DNA of 64,000 nt, from positions 806,001 to 870,000 of the forward strand of contig PSQN01000006.1 of the NCBI GenBank assembly GCA_002989075.1, written 5' to 3'. The notes below the pieces were generated by a model that was not told where the DNA came from, searched no databases, and worked only from the letters and a program-made list of their open reading frames with translations. This DNA is from Arthonia radiata. Taxonomy: Eukaryota > Ascomycota > Arthoniomycetes > Arthoniales > Arthoniaceae. Position numbers and translations under genes: made by a program. Below are positions 43,618 to 54,500 of the stretch, piece after piece (the first letter of the stretch is position 1; each line of letters begins with the position of its first letter).

Positions 43618-44043
43618 GGCGTCTGTAGAGTTGCAAAGTGCATGAAAGTTGGGTTGCAGCTGCGCTGCGAGTCGTAATGAAGAGATTGAAACTACGGGGT
43701 ATTGGCGTCGTGAGGAAGCGGCATCGAGCGATATTGGAATAGTGTAATGGGATACGTTTGGCGTGAATGAGACGAGAAAGACGGGCTTGGTTGCGGTCGG
43801 GCTGGTAGGAGTACGATCGAGCGCGGAGTCTTGGCGGACCCCTGCGCAGCTCCATCGTGCTTTCCTTGTTTTTGTTGCTATACAACCGTCGCCGCAATCA
43901 ATTACGTCAAAGCCAGCAAAGCTCGAAGGGCTGGAATCTGGTACAGGCATGATGAGGTAACATAAAGGGACACCGCTCCTCACGCCTTCGCGCCTCCCAC
44001 GCGCCTCCCACCATCGTCTCATCCACAGTCTGCGTCTCCAACT
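43618..44043. other. Divergent promoter region (SRF1-like / K+-H+ exchange gene)
   Basis: About 430 bp between divergent ATGs. A CGCCTCCCACGCGCCTCCCACC repeat lies near 43988-44010, just upstream of the right-hand gene. Nothing else recognised. Confidence 0.55.
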
Positions 44044-45161
44044 ATGCGCCTCTTCCTCCTTCCGATCAGCACACGGCGCACATTAATATACTGCGAGCAT
44101 CGCGTCTTGAACACGCCGGGCGTCAAGCCTCCGATATTAGATCGCGTAGTGAACAAAGCCAACGCGACATGGGCAGACTGGGAAAAGAATAGTGACAGTA
44201 CCTGGAACTGGAAGAGGCGTACGACGAGCTATGGCAACATGCTGTTCCGACGCATTCCATATGAAGAATGGGGTTTGAAGTCAATACCGCCGAGTCAGCG
44301 CAAAGGTGGCAGATTAAAAGCAGATCTAGAAGATGGGCAGACATCAGCGCCTGAAGCTTCAAAGGTGCAAGTCCTCTACCCAGGTCTCTATCAGGGTCTC
44401 TGTAAGGAGAGCCTATTTGACAACATGAAACGGCTGGCGACAGAGAGACAAGGACTGCATAGGAAGCGCATGTGGTGGAGCATATTTGGCATGCCTCTTA
44501 CCATACCTGTGGGGTTGTTGCCAATGTGAGTACCATCATTGTCGGGTGCTCATGTCATGCTGATGATTTCAGTATTCCAAACCTTCCCTTCTTCTATCTG
44601 GTTTTTAGAGCATACTCACATTGGAAGGCCCTCAAGGGTAGTCAGCATCTGTCCGAGCTGTTGGCAGATTCGGTGCTCTCGCCCAGTCCGTCGTCGCTGT
44701 TGGACAACTTGTACACAGCTGGCTTGCTATATCCGACAAGAGCAGCATCCCGCAATGCGGATGATCCCACGCTCGATCAGTCACGAGCGGTTGTAGAACA
44801 ACTACGACAGCAGACAAGTCCAGAGCAGCCAACTTCAAAAGATGAGCAAGCGTCGAAGCAGCCTTCTTCCGTAGTCGCCGACAAGCAGCCAGTGCTGCCG
44901 GCTAAGGCAGCAAACCTTCGTCCAGGAACTGGTAAGAAGCTGCAGACCGGCGAAGAAGAGGTCATGCTGCTCCAAGGTTGGAACGGCAAACTAATTGCTG
45001 AACGTCTCAAGCTCCCAGGTCTCGAGATAGAGATCGAGCGCGCTGTGGAGCAAGTGCAACAGAGCATTCATAAAGGCGAGGGTGAGCTTCTCGGTGAGAA
45101 GAAGGAGCTCGAAGACCTGACCCGGAGATTCAGAGAGAAACCTCAGGCGAAGGCGACATGA
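44044..45161 (+). CDS. Mitochondrial K+-H+ exchange-related protein
   Basis: Two exons, 44044-44525 and 44573-45161 (47-nt intron, GTGAGT...TTTCAG), 356 aa. The start MRLFLLPISTRRTLIYC is the hallmark of the fungal Mit_KHE1 family (yeast YDL183C type), whose members support electroneutral K+/H+ exchange across the inner mitochondrial membrane. The splice lies inside the hydrophobic hairpin (MWWSIFGMPLTIPVGLLP / IIPNLPFFYLVFRAYSHW), which confirms the join. The second half is Gln/Ser/Pro-rich, followed by a C-terminal coiled coil (LPGLEIEIERAVEQVQQSI, EKKELEDLTRRFREK). Substrate-level function in filamentous fungi is inferred from yeast. Confidence 0.88.
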
Positions 45162-45340
45162 TGTTAGGTGTTTTGAATATGCATGAAAGTCGTTTGCAAT
45201 GTTGGGATACTCACCATCTAGATCTCTCACAGTAAGCGAGGCTGTACAGTAGCAATGAAGACATCCACTTCATCGATCAACACTTGCTTCTGTTCACTAA
45301 TGCGTACTTGATGGATTTTATCTCTTCAAGTGGCATTGAG

Positions 45341-46126
45341 TCAGTTAGCCAACCACCCATTATCCGCCGCCACACACGCTCCATTCAATATCCTCCCCTC
45401 TTCTCCACACATACTCACCACCAACCGCGCCACATCAGCCACATCACACATCTCCGGCTGCATCGCCATATTACTCATTACAACCTCATAGTTCTCCGCC
45501 TTGAACCCCGCCATCTCGCCCGGCGCGCTCTCCGCAATCCCCGTCGCCATACCGCCAGGCATAACGGCATTACATCTAATTCCCTTCTTCGCGTAAAACG
45601 CGGCCGTGTTCTTCGTTAATCCCAGGATTCCGTGCTTGGAAGCGGTGTAAGCGGCGCCGGATACGCCGCCCTTGACGCTTCCGGTGCTGCCGATATTCAG
45701 AATCACACCGCCCGGTGGAGACTGCGCGAGAAAAGTGTTGATGGCGTGGTGCGTCGTCAAAAACGTGCCGGTGAGGTTGACGGAGATCACACGATCCCAT
45801 ATCTCTGGGGTGCAGTCGCCGGCCGGGGACATGTTGTCCATTATACCCGCGCAATTGACGAGGATGTCGAGGCGGTCCTTACCGACCTTCTTTGCGGCAG
45901 TAATGGCGGCGGTGATGGATTCGGAGGAGGTGATGCTGCCTTCGATGGTGGTGATCTGGCCGGTGGGTTTGGTGGACTGAAGCTCGGTGACGGCGGCAAC
46001 GAGGCGGGTTTGGTTGAGGTCGAAGAAGACGACGTTGGCGCTGGCATTGGCGAACGCGGTTGCGATGGCTTTGCCTAGGCCTGAGGCTGCGCCTGTTATG
46101 ATGACGGTTTTGTTGGTGAAGGACAT
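45341..46126 (-). CDS. Short-chain dehydrogenase/reductase (SDR)
   Basis: Single exon, 261 aa, a full classical SDR. Rossmann dinucleotide motif TGAASGLG (11-18), acidic FFDLNQ after strand 2 (favouring NAD(H) over NADP(H)), NCAG (91-94), catalytic Ser147 in NIGSTGS, and YTASK with Tyr160/Lys164. The family oxidises or reduces hydroxyl/keto groups on small molecules. Substrate unknown. Its 3' end faces the K+-H+ exchange gene with about 180 bp between them. A cupin gene lies upstream in the same orientation, 336 bp away, and could be co-regulated, but nothing proves a shared pathway. Confidence 0.92.
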   Translation of the reverse strand: MSFTNKTVIITGAASGLGKAIATAFANASANVVFFDLNQTRLVAAVTELQSTKPTGQITTIEGSITSSESITAAITAAKKVGKDRLDILVNCAGIMDNMSPAGDCTPEIWDRVISVNLTGTFLTTHHAINTFLAQSPPGGVILNIGSTGSVKGGVSGAAYTASKHGILGLTKNTAAFYAKKGIRCNAVMPGGMATGIAESAPGEMAGFKAENYEVVMSNMAMQPEMCDVADVARLVVSMCGEEGRILNGACVAADNGWLAN

Positions 46127-46462
46127 GGTGATGGTGCTGTGGTGCCGCTGGCGGTAGATGTCCAGGCTTGTGGAGACATGGCCACCATCTTATAGCAGAC
46201 TCGAGAAGCCATTATTACTGCCGGCCGCGAACCTGACCAATGGAGTCCTCCTGGTGATCAGCAAGAGCGCACTTAGTCCACCCTATACCACTACTAGTGC
46301 TGCTCTAGTAGGTGGGGATGCCAGAACGAGAACGAGATCGCCTTACTTGATCCGGGCTGCGTATTGCTCATGAACCATTCCATGGGAAGATTCAGGATAA
46401 ACGAATATTCTTGCGGTACTTTTCGCACGAACTGCACATGCGCGTACTGAAAAGTCGCCACT
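46127..46462. other. SDR promoter and cupin 3' region
   Basis: About 336 bp between two co-oriented minus-strand genes. Nothing recognised. Confidence 0.55.
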
Positions 46463-47023
46463 TCACACATCCAGCGTTGGCCCTTCGTCGCCATAAATCG
46501 GATCCCTCGTAAACCACGCCTGCTCCTTCACCCTCTCCCACGCCCCCTTCTCATCCTCATTCCCATAGCACATATCCCAGCTCTTACCGACAGGATAACT
46601 CCCCACCATCTGGAACGGTGTCTCTTTCTCCTCCAGCAATCGGTGCCCCACGCCCGCCGGCACGACGACCACATCACCTCTCTCCAGCACTGCTTCGTAC
46701 CGCTCAGGATTGTCCTCGCCACCGAAGCAGCACAACGCGGAGCCAGAAGCGATTGAGAGCACCTCGTGCGCGTTGGAGTGGTAGTGCGTGAAGGGGTACA
46801 TGCTGTAGGTCCATTGCGGGGTCACGACGTTGACGGATCGGAGGTGGGATTGGATTTGGGAGGTGCTGTAGGAAGAGGGGAAAGCTTTGTGGTAATGGAG
46901 GAGAGGCTTTTGCTGGAGGGAGGTGTTGGGGATGAGGTTGTGGGAGGGGATGAGCTTTCGGGTGACGGAGAGGGAGGTGAGGGGTGTGAGATTTTGCGCG
47001 GAGAGGAGATGGTGGTGGCCCAT
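46463..47023 (-). CDS. Single-domain cupin protein (186 aa)
   Basis: Single exon with ATG 47023. The cupin barrel shows motif 1, THYHSNAHEVL (His80, His82, Glu87 as likely metal ligands, with His86 adjacent) and motif 2, LERGDVVVVPAGVGHRLLEE (His127). A metal-binding cupin is therefore well supported. The N-terminal 70 residues include a strand-rich part (VVTPQWTYSMYPF) before the barrel. Related fungal and bacterial cupins are often of unknown substrate and sit beside oxidoreductases or regulators. The next gene on this strand is an SDR. The upstream side is the PNP-NACHT gene promoter region, so the two are divergent. Confidence 0.85.
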   Translation of the reverse strand: MGHHHLLSAQNLTPLTSLSVTRKLIPSHNLIPNTSLQQKPLLHYHKAFPSSYSTSQIQSHLRSVNVVTPQWTYSMYPFTHYHSNAHEVLSIASGSALCCFGGEDNPERYEAVLERGDVVVVPAGVGHRLLEEKETPFQMVGSYPVGKSWDMCYGNEDEKGAWERVKEQAWFTRDPIYGDEGPTLDV

Positions 47024-47598
47024 GGCTGATGAGAACTCGCAGTTGCGAGGAAAGACGCCGGGTTGTTGTACTTGTGTGGGCCCTCACCAGATCATCGACA
47101 TATAATATTGTTGATAACAGGTTGAGCAGACGACATAGCAAAATCTCGGACTTACCCTTTTCCGTGAAAGACATCTTCCAGGACGCCTTCGTGCCTTCAC
47201 TCGGCACTTCTGCGTTCTAGTGCTGCGAGTGCCGTTCATACTATTACTTGACACTTTCCAAGTATCCTCTCATCTCGTCAACCTCTGTGATCATGGTGTT
47301 CCTCCAACCAATGCATAGAAGACGAAGTATCTTAAGAAACGCGTGTCCGTAAGTGGTTTAGCTTTCTGCCTGTGCGATACTCGTTGGCTTTCTGCATGTG
47401 CGATACTCGTTGGCTTTCTGCCTGTTTGTGCACGCGCTGCATGAGAATACTCGTAAAGTCCTCGTGGGTTCCCGTCAAATGCGTCAGTAGCAACAAACCA
47501 GAGTTGTCCACCCAGCAAGACCATCATAACTCCATGATACCGACAGCCCGATGAGGCTTTCCATGCCCTACTGTCCGCAGGCATCACGAAGGTAAGTT
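47024..47598. other. Divergent region between cupin and PNP-NACHT genes
   Basis: About 575 bp containing a 26-bp minisatellite (separate entry). Immediately before the PNP-NACHT ATG is GGTAAGTT, which matches a splice donor. A non-coding 5' exon or alternative start is therefore possible. Confidence 0.55.
47360..47430 (+). repeat. 26-bp minisatellite, about 2.7 copies
   Basis: Unit GGCTTTCTGCCTGTGCGATA plus CTCGTT is repeated with single-base differences: AGCTTTCTGCCTG..., GGCTTTCTGCATG..., GGCTTTCTGCCTGTTTG. It lies 170-240 bp upstream of the PNP-NACHT start codon. Confidence 0.8.
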
Positions 47599-50500
47599 AT
47601 GAGGAAGGAAAATTTCGCAGTGGGATGGGTGTGCGCACTCCATCATGAACTCGCAGCTTCGAGAGGCATGCTCGATGAAGAGTACGATTTCGTTGAAGGC
47701 ATCGACGAACGAGATTACAATGTCTATACATTGGGCCGGATTGGTTCACACAACGTGGTTATGGCGTGTCTGCCTGCTGGGCGATATGGAACCGAATCTG
47801 CGGCCACCGTAGCCAACGATATGGTGAGGACTTTCAGCTCAATACGTTTCGGACTTATGGTAGGAATAGGCGGTGGTGCGGCGACGAAGCAGAACGACGT
47901 GAGGCTCGGAGATGTTGTAGTCAGCAAACCTGTTGGCTCCCACGGCGGCGTCGTCCAGTATGACTTTGGTAAGATGAATGCGGACGGCACGTTCAAACGA
48001 AGAGGAATTCTCAACAAGCCGCCGCTTGTCCTGCTCAACGCGATTCAGAAACTACAGTGCACTCATAGCATGCGAGATCCTTTGATTCTGAACAACATCA
48101 AGCAGATGACAGAGAAATTTCCGAGGATGAGCATAGAGTACAGCAGGCCAGCTGCAAGCGAAGGCGTCCTTCACGGATCAGCATGTGCGCACGCCGCTCT
48201 CGCAGCATCCGATAATTGCGACAGATGCTGCGAGATTGACAGGGTCCCTCGGTTGGACGATCAACCCCACATACATTACGGGCTAATCGCATCGGGAAAT
48301 AAGGTGATTGCAAATGCTCAAGAAAGAGATCGATTGCTGCTGGAAGAGCCGGAGATTCTATGCTTCGAGACGGAAGCTGCCGGACTCATGGACAGCTTCC
48401 CTTGCTTGGTCATAAGAGGCATCTGCGACTACGCGGATGCGTACAAGTGTGACACGTGGCAGAAATATGCTGCGGCAACAGCTGCAGCGTATGCTAAGGA
48501 GCTTCTAGAGACAATTCACCCGGTCCGAGTCGATGCAGCGGAGACCGCAGCTACTATTACTAACATGATAGTGCAACAAGAAGAGGTACGTCAAGACGAT
48601 TTTCCTTGAGCGCAGTGACTGTAAAGCATATTCAGAAATTCAGATCATACATTTCATGATGCTGGCAAAGCATCGGCTACACTGTATCAACTCGTATCGA
48701 AAGCTGCACTCTGCTGACACAGCTCCAGGAGACCCGCACTATGATGAAGCGCTTACGCCAAGAGGACCACGATGGTGCGGAATTCGACAGATTACTCCAG
48801 AGCCTTGGTTTTCCCACCATGCATACCCGACAAGAAGCTATCAACTATCCTTATCCAGATACCTTTGCCTGGCTGCTGAATCCCCATCCGGATTTGCAGA
48901 AGTCTATCAGTAACTTCATCGAATGGTCGCAGGCCGGCACGGGACTGCATTGGATCAGTGGAAAGCCTGGGAGTGGCAAATCAACGGTACGCCCACCGTT
49001 CATGGCAGCATCTTGGTCAGCATTCCACTAATTACACACGCCTTGAAGCTCATGAAATACTTGAAGGACCATGCAGATCTAAGGTATGTTGACGCAAGCA
49101 CACTTACCATTGCCCCTCTTGCGAAATCCGTACCCCACTTTGTCGAATGCCTCGACTAGCCTAGCAAACTTGATTTTCCGATTACACATTGTCTCGATTC
49201 GTAGATTCCTGGACGCTCATTAATCATTGCAGGCGTCTACTCGAAGAATGGTCTGGAGCTGATAAACTCATCACTGCAACATTCTTCTTCTGGCGAGCTG
49301 GGACCACTGATCAAAGATCCATACACGGCCTTCTTCGATCTTTACTTCATCAATTAATATTGCAGCATCCCCCTTTGGCGCAACTTGTCATGTCATCGAA
49401 ACGCAGAGGTGACCATGACTGGTCTATTGAACGCTTGTTAGCCTCGCTACGAGCGATCAGTGAACGTTGTAAACAAGACAGCGTGAAAGTCTTTCTGCTG
49501 ATTGATGGTCTTGATGAGTTCGAGCGAGACGGCGTTGACCAGAGACCACTTGTTGACCTGATTCTAGAGCTAGTCAATAATGTCCGAGTCAAAGCACTAG
49601 TTTCCAGTCGACCGGAGCCACTTTTCAGCAACCGGCTGGCTCAATATGGCAGCCTGCGCCTTCAAGATCTGACCTTCGATGACATTGCTAAATACGTGAG
49701 GGGCGAGCTTGCCAAAGAAGCGACGATTTCTCAATACAGTGTACGTCAAAGCCCCAAGGTCTCGAACACGTTTGGGGCGAGCGGGCTCTATCATATTGCC
49801 ATTGTAGCGCGTTAACTCTTATTCGGCAGGTGTCAAAGACTTGTGACTTCTCTAACCTAGCCGAGTTTGTTGCTAAAAAGGCCGATGGGGTCTTCCTTTG
49901 GGCTCATATTGCAACACAAGACCTCCTTGAGGGTATACTGGGTAAAGATTCTGCAGATATGCTCGAACAGCGGCTTTCAGGCCTCAACAGAGATATTAAC
50001 GCACTATTCGACCAGTTATTACAGCGAATTTCTCGGGTGCATCGAGCTCGGGCTGCAGACTATCTACATTTTGAGCAAATTTGGCATGCCACTGCGGATG
50101 GAATCCAACTTACAGTTTTGGACATGGCCTTTGCATGCGAACCAGATCTTGGAAGAGCGGTTTATGATTTGGTTCTCGAGGTAGAAAAAGGATCTGCTTG
50201 GCAAGCTGGCTACGAAGAGTGCGTGCAGAGGCTCCATGACTTTGGGAGCTCGCTTCATTCTCGATGCGCAGGGTTGTTAGATGTGAATAACGCCTGTCGC
50301 ACTAACGTGAGGCGAGGACGGTTCGAATATAAGGAAGTTATCAACTTCAAGGAGGTCTCGGAGAGTGCACACCTTTCAAAGCTCGCCTACCATTTACTCA
50401 AATATGAGGTCGGTCTATTTCCTCCCCACTTCCCCTTTTCCAGTAAAGATTGGTCTACTATTGTTTGAGGGCAAAACTGGCATGAGCAATAGACGAACCA

Positions 50501-52160
50501 GAAGTGCGCCTGCTGATTGGCCGTTCCGTGGGGCATTGCAACTGTTGGCATCAACCTCTGTGAATCTGCTGATTAGAGATCATAGCATTACACGTGCTTG
50601 AGGCTTGTACACCGAAGTGCATGGGACTTCCTCCGCGAGTCCCCAAAAGGCATGGAATTTCTCAGCGGCGCCACAATGTCACTTGTCGACCGACAAGCAG
50701 GATTAAGTCGGGCATACGATGGCGCAGCCATGGTGGGTCTGTTCGTGTTGCAGGACTTAGTTCGGTCCACGGCTGAAATGATTTTCGATCGTCCGGACAA
50801 ATCTCGACTTGAAACAAAATCCCGTGCGGTGAAGTATATGGCACTGAAATCTTTTCTGAGTTTTTTCCGTGACAACGGCAATCTTCCCACTCGTACTGCT
50901 CGAGACTTGCCGCTGCATCTCCCCAGCAGCAAATCCCTCGATGTAACGTCTCGATGGCTGACGATGGGCTTGGACCGTATGGCTCGCGTGCTGGAGCAAC
51001 AGCAGGTTACAAGGGAATGGCAAAATCCTGATGAACGGCAATGGAAACATACTGGGCTCTATCTTCTTGGCGATTTGCCAGCATCGCATCTCCGTCTCTA
51101 TATGATGCTCTGCCGTCGAAACGTGGCTTATGTCATGGATAAAATTAGCGAAGAGCATATGATCTCATTTGCTTACTTGTTTGACGGAGCGTTGTGGGCC
51201 CTCTCTGAGCTTGCTGAAAACGCAGCTGCGCAGAGTGTAGTACCACGACAACAAGACTTCGAACACGACCTTGAGAGCTTATACCCCCACTCCTCCGCGA
51301 TGCGCACGCAAGACATGGCGGATTGCATCAAGCTCATACGTAGGCTGCTCGACTTTGGAATGGACCCCAACATGGACTTTGTTGAAACGCGTCCGATCAT
51401 AGATGATAACAGTTTGCTATTTCCAGACGTATCTGGTACGGTCTGGCTGCGTTACACATACTGGCTGTGCGTAAACTGGAAGAACATCCGACGCGTCAAA
51501 GACGTCCGAGATAGCCAAGGCAACCTGGAAAACCTGAGCGCTCTGACCCTTGGCTTAGCGAGAGACTTCCTAAGATACGGCGCAGAGTGCAAGACGACGT
51601 ATACTGCATCGTCGCGCTCAATGCTCGTCAAAGCTCAAAAAGGTAATCTCAGAGGCTGCCTCTACTTGAATATCACAACATCGCAGGATTTCATGCTAGA
51701 AGTCTTCAAGGACCAAGAAGCTACCGCATGCGCGGAATTAGATGAGCTGTTCAGGAAAGCCGGCGCCACTCGCGTTTTTAGGATTGACGAGCTTGCGCTC
51801 AACTTCCCGGCATCTCAGGCGCACAAGGAGGACAAAAAAGACCTAATCAATCCAAGCATCTCGCTTGATGTGTTCCGCGATTGCAAGGATGAAGAGCAAG
51901 CTGAGTTGAGCGGACTAGCAAAGGCTCATCTTGTTTCGGTACTCAGGGATTGGAAAAGTGAATATGGGTCGTTACTAAAGCTGACCGAAGCAGCAATTCG
52001 CATCTGGAACGGGAATCTGCAGCAGCTGAGGATGACCACTCTCCCCTTAGCTAGTACGACCCCAGTCACGCCCGAGCTTGCAGAATCTTACGAACCCGAA
52101 GGCTTCGAACGGTTTGTGCTAATCGAGGGATGGGACTGTTCTCAATGGATCGATTCCTAA
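47599..52160 (+). CDS. PNP-NACHT NLR-like receptor protein
   Basis: Exons 47599-48585, 48723-48986, 49049-49083, 49233-49740, 49830-50408 and 50586-52160 give 1315 aa. Residues 1-315 are a PNP_UDP domain (VGWVCALHHELAASRGML, LMVGIGGGAA, GDVVVSKPVGSHGGVVQYDF, FETEAAGLMD, IRGICDYADAYK) with the purine-site Glu and final Asp in place, so it may be catalytic. A NACHT NTPase follows: HWISGKPGSGKST (P-loop 409-417), VFLLIDGLDEF (Walker B 515-525), SSRPEP sensor. The C-terminal 700 residues are helical (HRSAWDFLRESPKGMEF then long unassigned stretches), with no ankyrin, TPR or WD repeats. Fungal NLRs of this build act in allorecognition or response to other organisms. Intron 5 has a weak donor (GTCGGT) and is the least certain. 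Introns of 137, 149 and 177 nt are longer than local norm. Confidence 0.88.
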
Positions 52161-52755
52161 TGGTTGGGAGGCAGATATCCACCAAGATATTGGATTAAAT
52201 CTGCCCCTAAATGGAGGAGGTTCGGACTGGATGTTGGATATAGACAGATTCATCCACGAAATCAGGTGTATCCGGATTCATCAATGTCGCTTGATTGGTT
52301 GAATTGGATCTCTTAGCTCATGGATGTGGTAGCGTGCATCACCTATCCAGATCCGGTCCGATCCGATCCATCGAGCACACTGAGGGACATTGACCGTTAG
52401 GTGTCTGACGGGGACCGGGCAAGCTCACACCAAATATGCCAGAGGATCACCACTACTGCATTTTCTTTCTGGGGCTACGGTCCTGCGTCCGCGTGCATGC
52501 AAAGTAGTAATTACAATATTACACACTGATCAAGGCCTGTCATGGAATGGCAGGGAACGAGTCGGGGATTCCGAATGGTTCAAGTCTTCAACACTCACCA
52601 TCGATTGCGGCGTCTGACAAAGCAGAGCAATCAGCGGCCACTCCTGTGAAAAGCTTGCGACTTTCTTTGGACCGACAGGGTGTCTCAGTCGGCTTCCTAG
52701 CAATGATGGATAAGTCTAGATAGCACATGCCTAGCACAAATAGCGAACCAGGTCT
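52161..52755. other. Convergent spacer after the NLR gene
   Basis: About 595 bp. It contains a GATCC-rich run (CCAGATCCGGTCCGATCC near 52348-52365) and AT-rich patches. No gene recognised. Confidence 0.5.
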
Positions 52756-53853
52756 TCAATCCGCAACCTCAACGTTCTCCCAGCTGCTCAACGCTCGCTC
52801 CATCCTTTCTCTCTCGCTCACTAGCCGCTCATCATTCATGTACCTCCTCAACGCCTCACCCCAAAACCTCCACCTCCCCGGGGTCAACTTTGCAGAATCC
52901 TTAGCGTCCTCCCACAGCGGACCAGCCGCACAAACCTCGTTCGTTTCAATCAGCCCCGCGACTTGCGTAGCCGCAATCTCCAGCCATACACACGCAGCCG
53001 GCACGGCCCGCCAGCCACGGTATCCATTCTTGGGAGAGTGTTCAAGAGCGTCTGATATGGCACTGATGCCATACCATCGATAGCAGGCTGCAACCTCACT
53101 GGTGTCCGCATACCGCGCGACAAAAGTCGCGACAAAAGTATTGTAGCCCAGCCACCTGTGCTCAACACGACTGCCATCAGGCCATGGGAAGCTCTGGAAA
53201 CGCTCTGCAGCTGCCGGTATACAGCCGCCATGGTGGCAGCTTTTCCTATTTCTGGTGGCATTGGTTAGCAAACACCCTCAAGATGTGCTTTTCGCAGTCT
53301 CCCCCGCCATCGCCAAAACAAGGTAGGATAAGGAAGAGCCATACACCATCATCGGACCAAACCCCGGCAAATCCCTCCATAGCATCTGTCCACCCCACTT
53401 GATCACCTGGTCCGGTGGTACCACCTTTCCATACTTCTGCGTTCTCTCATCCCATGCCGCTTTCACCAAGATCCCCCGATTCCGTTTCCGCTCACGGGGG
53501 CCGTCGCCCTTCGGAACTTTGGCAGGTGGCAACTGCGACAGCTCGTACACCAGATCCGCTAGGCGTTCAGAAAAGCGTTGATCCGACCCAAGTTCAGTGG
53601 CTGCGCTCATTATGGCGTAGTAGATATCGCCACAGAGGTCGTCGATAGCCAGCTCGGTGTCGGCGGCGCGAAGAGCGTTCAAGGCGAGGGAGTGGGCGCA
53701 GCGGGAGGCTGCCGTCGTGCCGTCCACTGTAAGCAGATTGTGAACTTGATGGATGAATTGATCGGAATAGTAGTCTGGTCTGGGGGCCTTGTCTCTCTCA
53801 TGCGCAATGTTGGAGAGTGTGCGGTGCTTTTGGAGCCAGGCGGCGGGGTCCAT
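52756..53853 (-). CDS. DUF3632-like fungal protein, two exons
   Basis: Exons about 53853-53345 and 53251-52756 give 334 aa. The intron has a TGCTAAC branch site. Two acceptors (CCACCAG at 53252 and AAATAG a few bases on) both keep frame, so a few residues at the junction are uncertain. The N-terminal half is helical (SDQFIHQVHNLLTVDG, RCAHSLALNALRAADTEL) and reaches LWRDLPGFGPMM. The second half has WLGYNTFVATFVARYADTSE, YRWYGISAISDALE and a helical end (ALRRYMNDERLVSERERM). This arrangement, with the DLPxFG stretch followed by a WxxxNxFxAR-like helix, resembles the fungal DUF3632 family, of unknown function and common in filamentous ascomycetes. It converges on the PNP-NACHT gene. Confidence 0.65.
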
Positions 53854-54500
53854 GGTGGTGAGGATGCAGCTGGTACGGGCTGTAGGTAGAGTGGTCAAGG
53901 ATACTGCTTAGATTGGGAGTAGAATTGGCTACATGAGGGGGAGGCAAGAACGGTTTGCTGGATAGTCATTGAGTCACAACTTGAGGGCGGCTGAGCACAG
54001 CCTCATCCTTATGTGTTGAGTGGTCGGAGTCTGTGGACGTAGATAACAGCCACTGGCAATTGACCATCGTGTTAGAAACTATGATACGAGGCTCATGTAT
54101 GCTTTGCATCCTGCTGCAGAAATCACACACAGTGTTGCAGAGCGAAACCTGGAGATGCAGCTCAAGAGATAAGTGTTCTTGGTGCAATGAGTCTCCGAAG
54201 TCTGCGCCAGCATCTTTTGCAGACCCCCACTTGTAGGTCGCTTGTACAACGTCCCTATATATCAAGGCTCGAATAGCTCATTAGAAGACCATGTTGAACG
54301 CAAAGGAACGACAAGAAGGGTGTGCAGCGGATCAACCTTTCTCCGTGGACACGTCTCTTTCGCGTTCTCACCTTGAAGCTCTGGCCATTATTGGCAAGGT
54401 CTCTAGCCAAACATCCGTGTACGATTAAAGATCTAGCTCGCCATCCACGAGCAGCATCTCCTGCGCCGCAAGGTATCCAAGGCGGTCGTACTCCCGCTGG
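53854..54500. other. Divergent region between DUF3632-like and RRG7-like genes
   Basis: About 650 bp. Small frames on both strands lack motifs. A TATATATC-like stretch lies near 54254-54262. No gene recognised. Confidence 0.5.
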
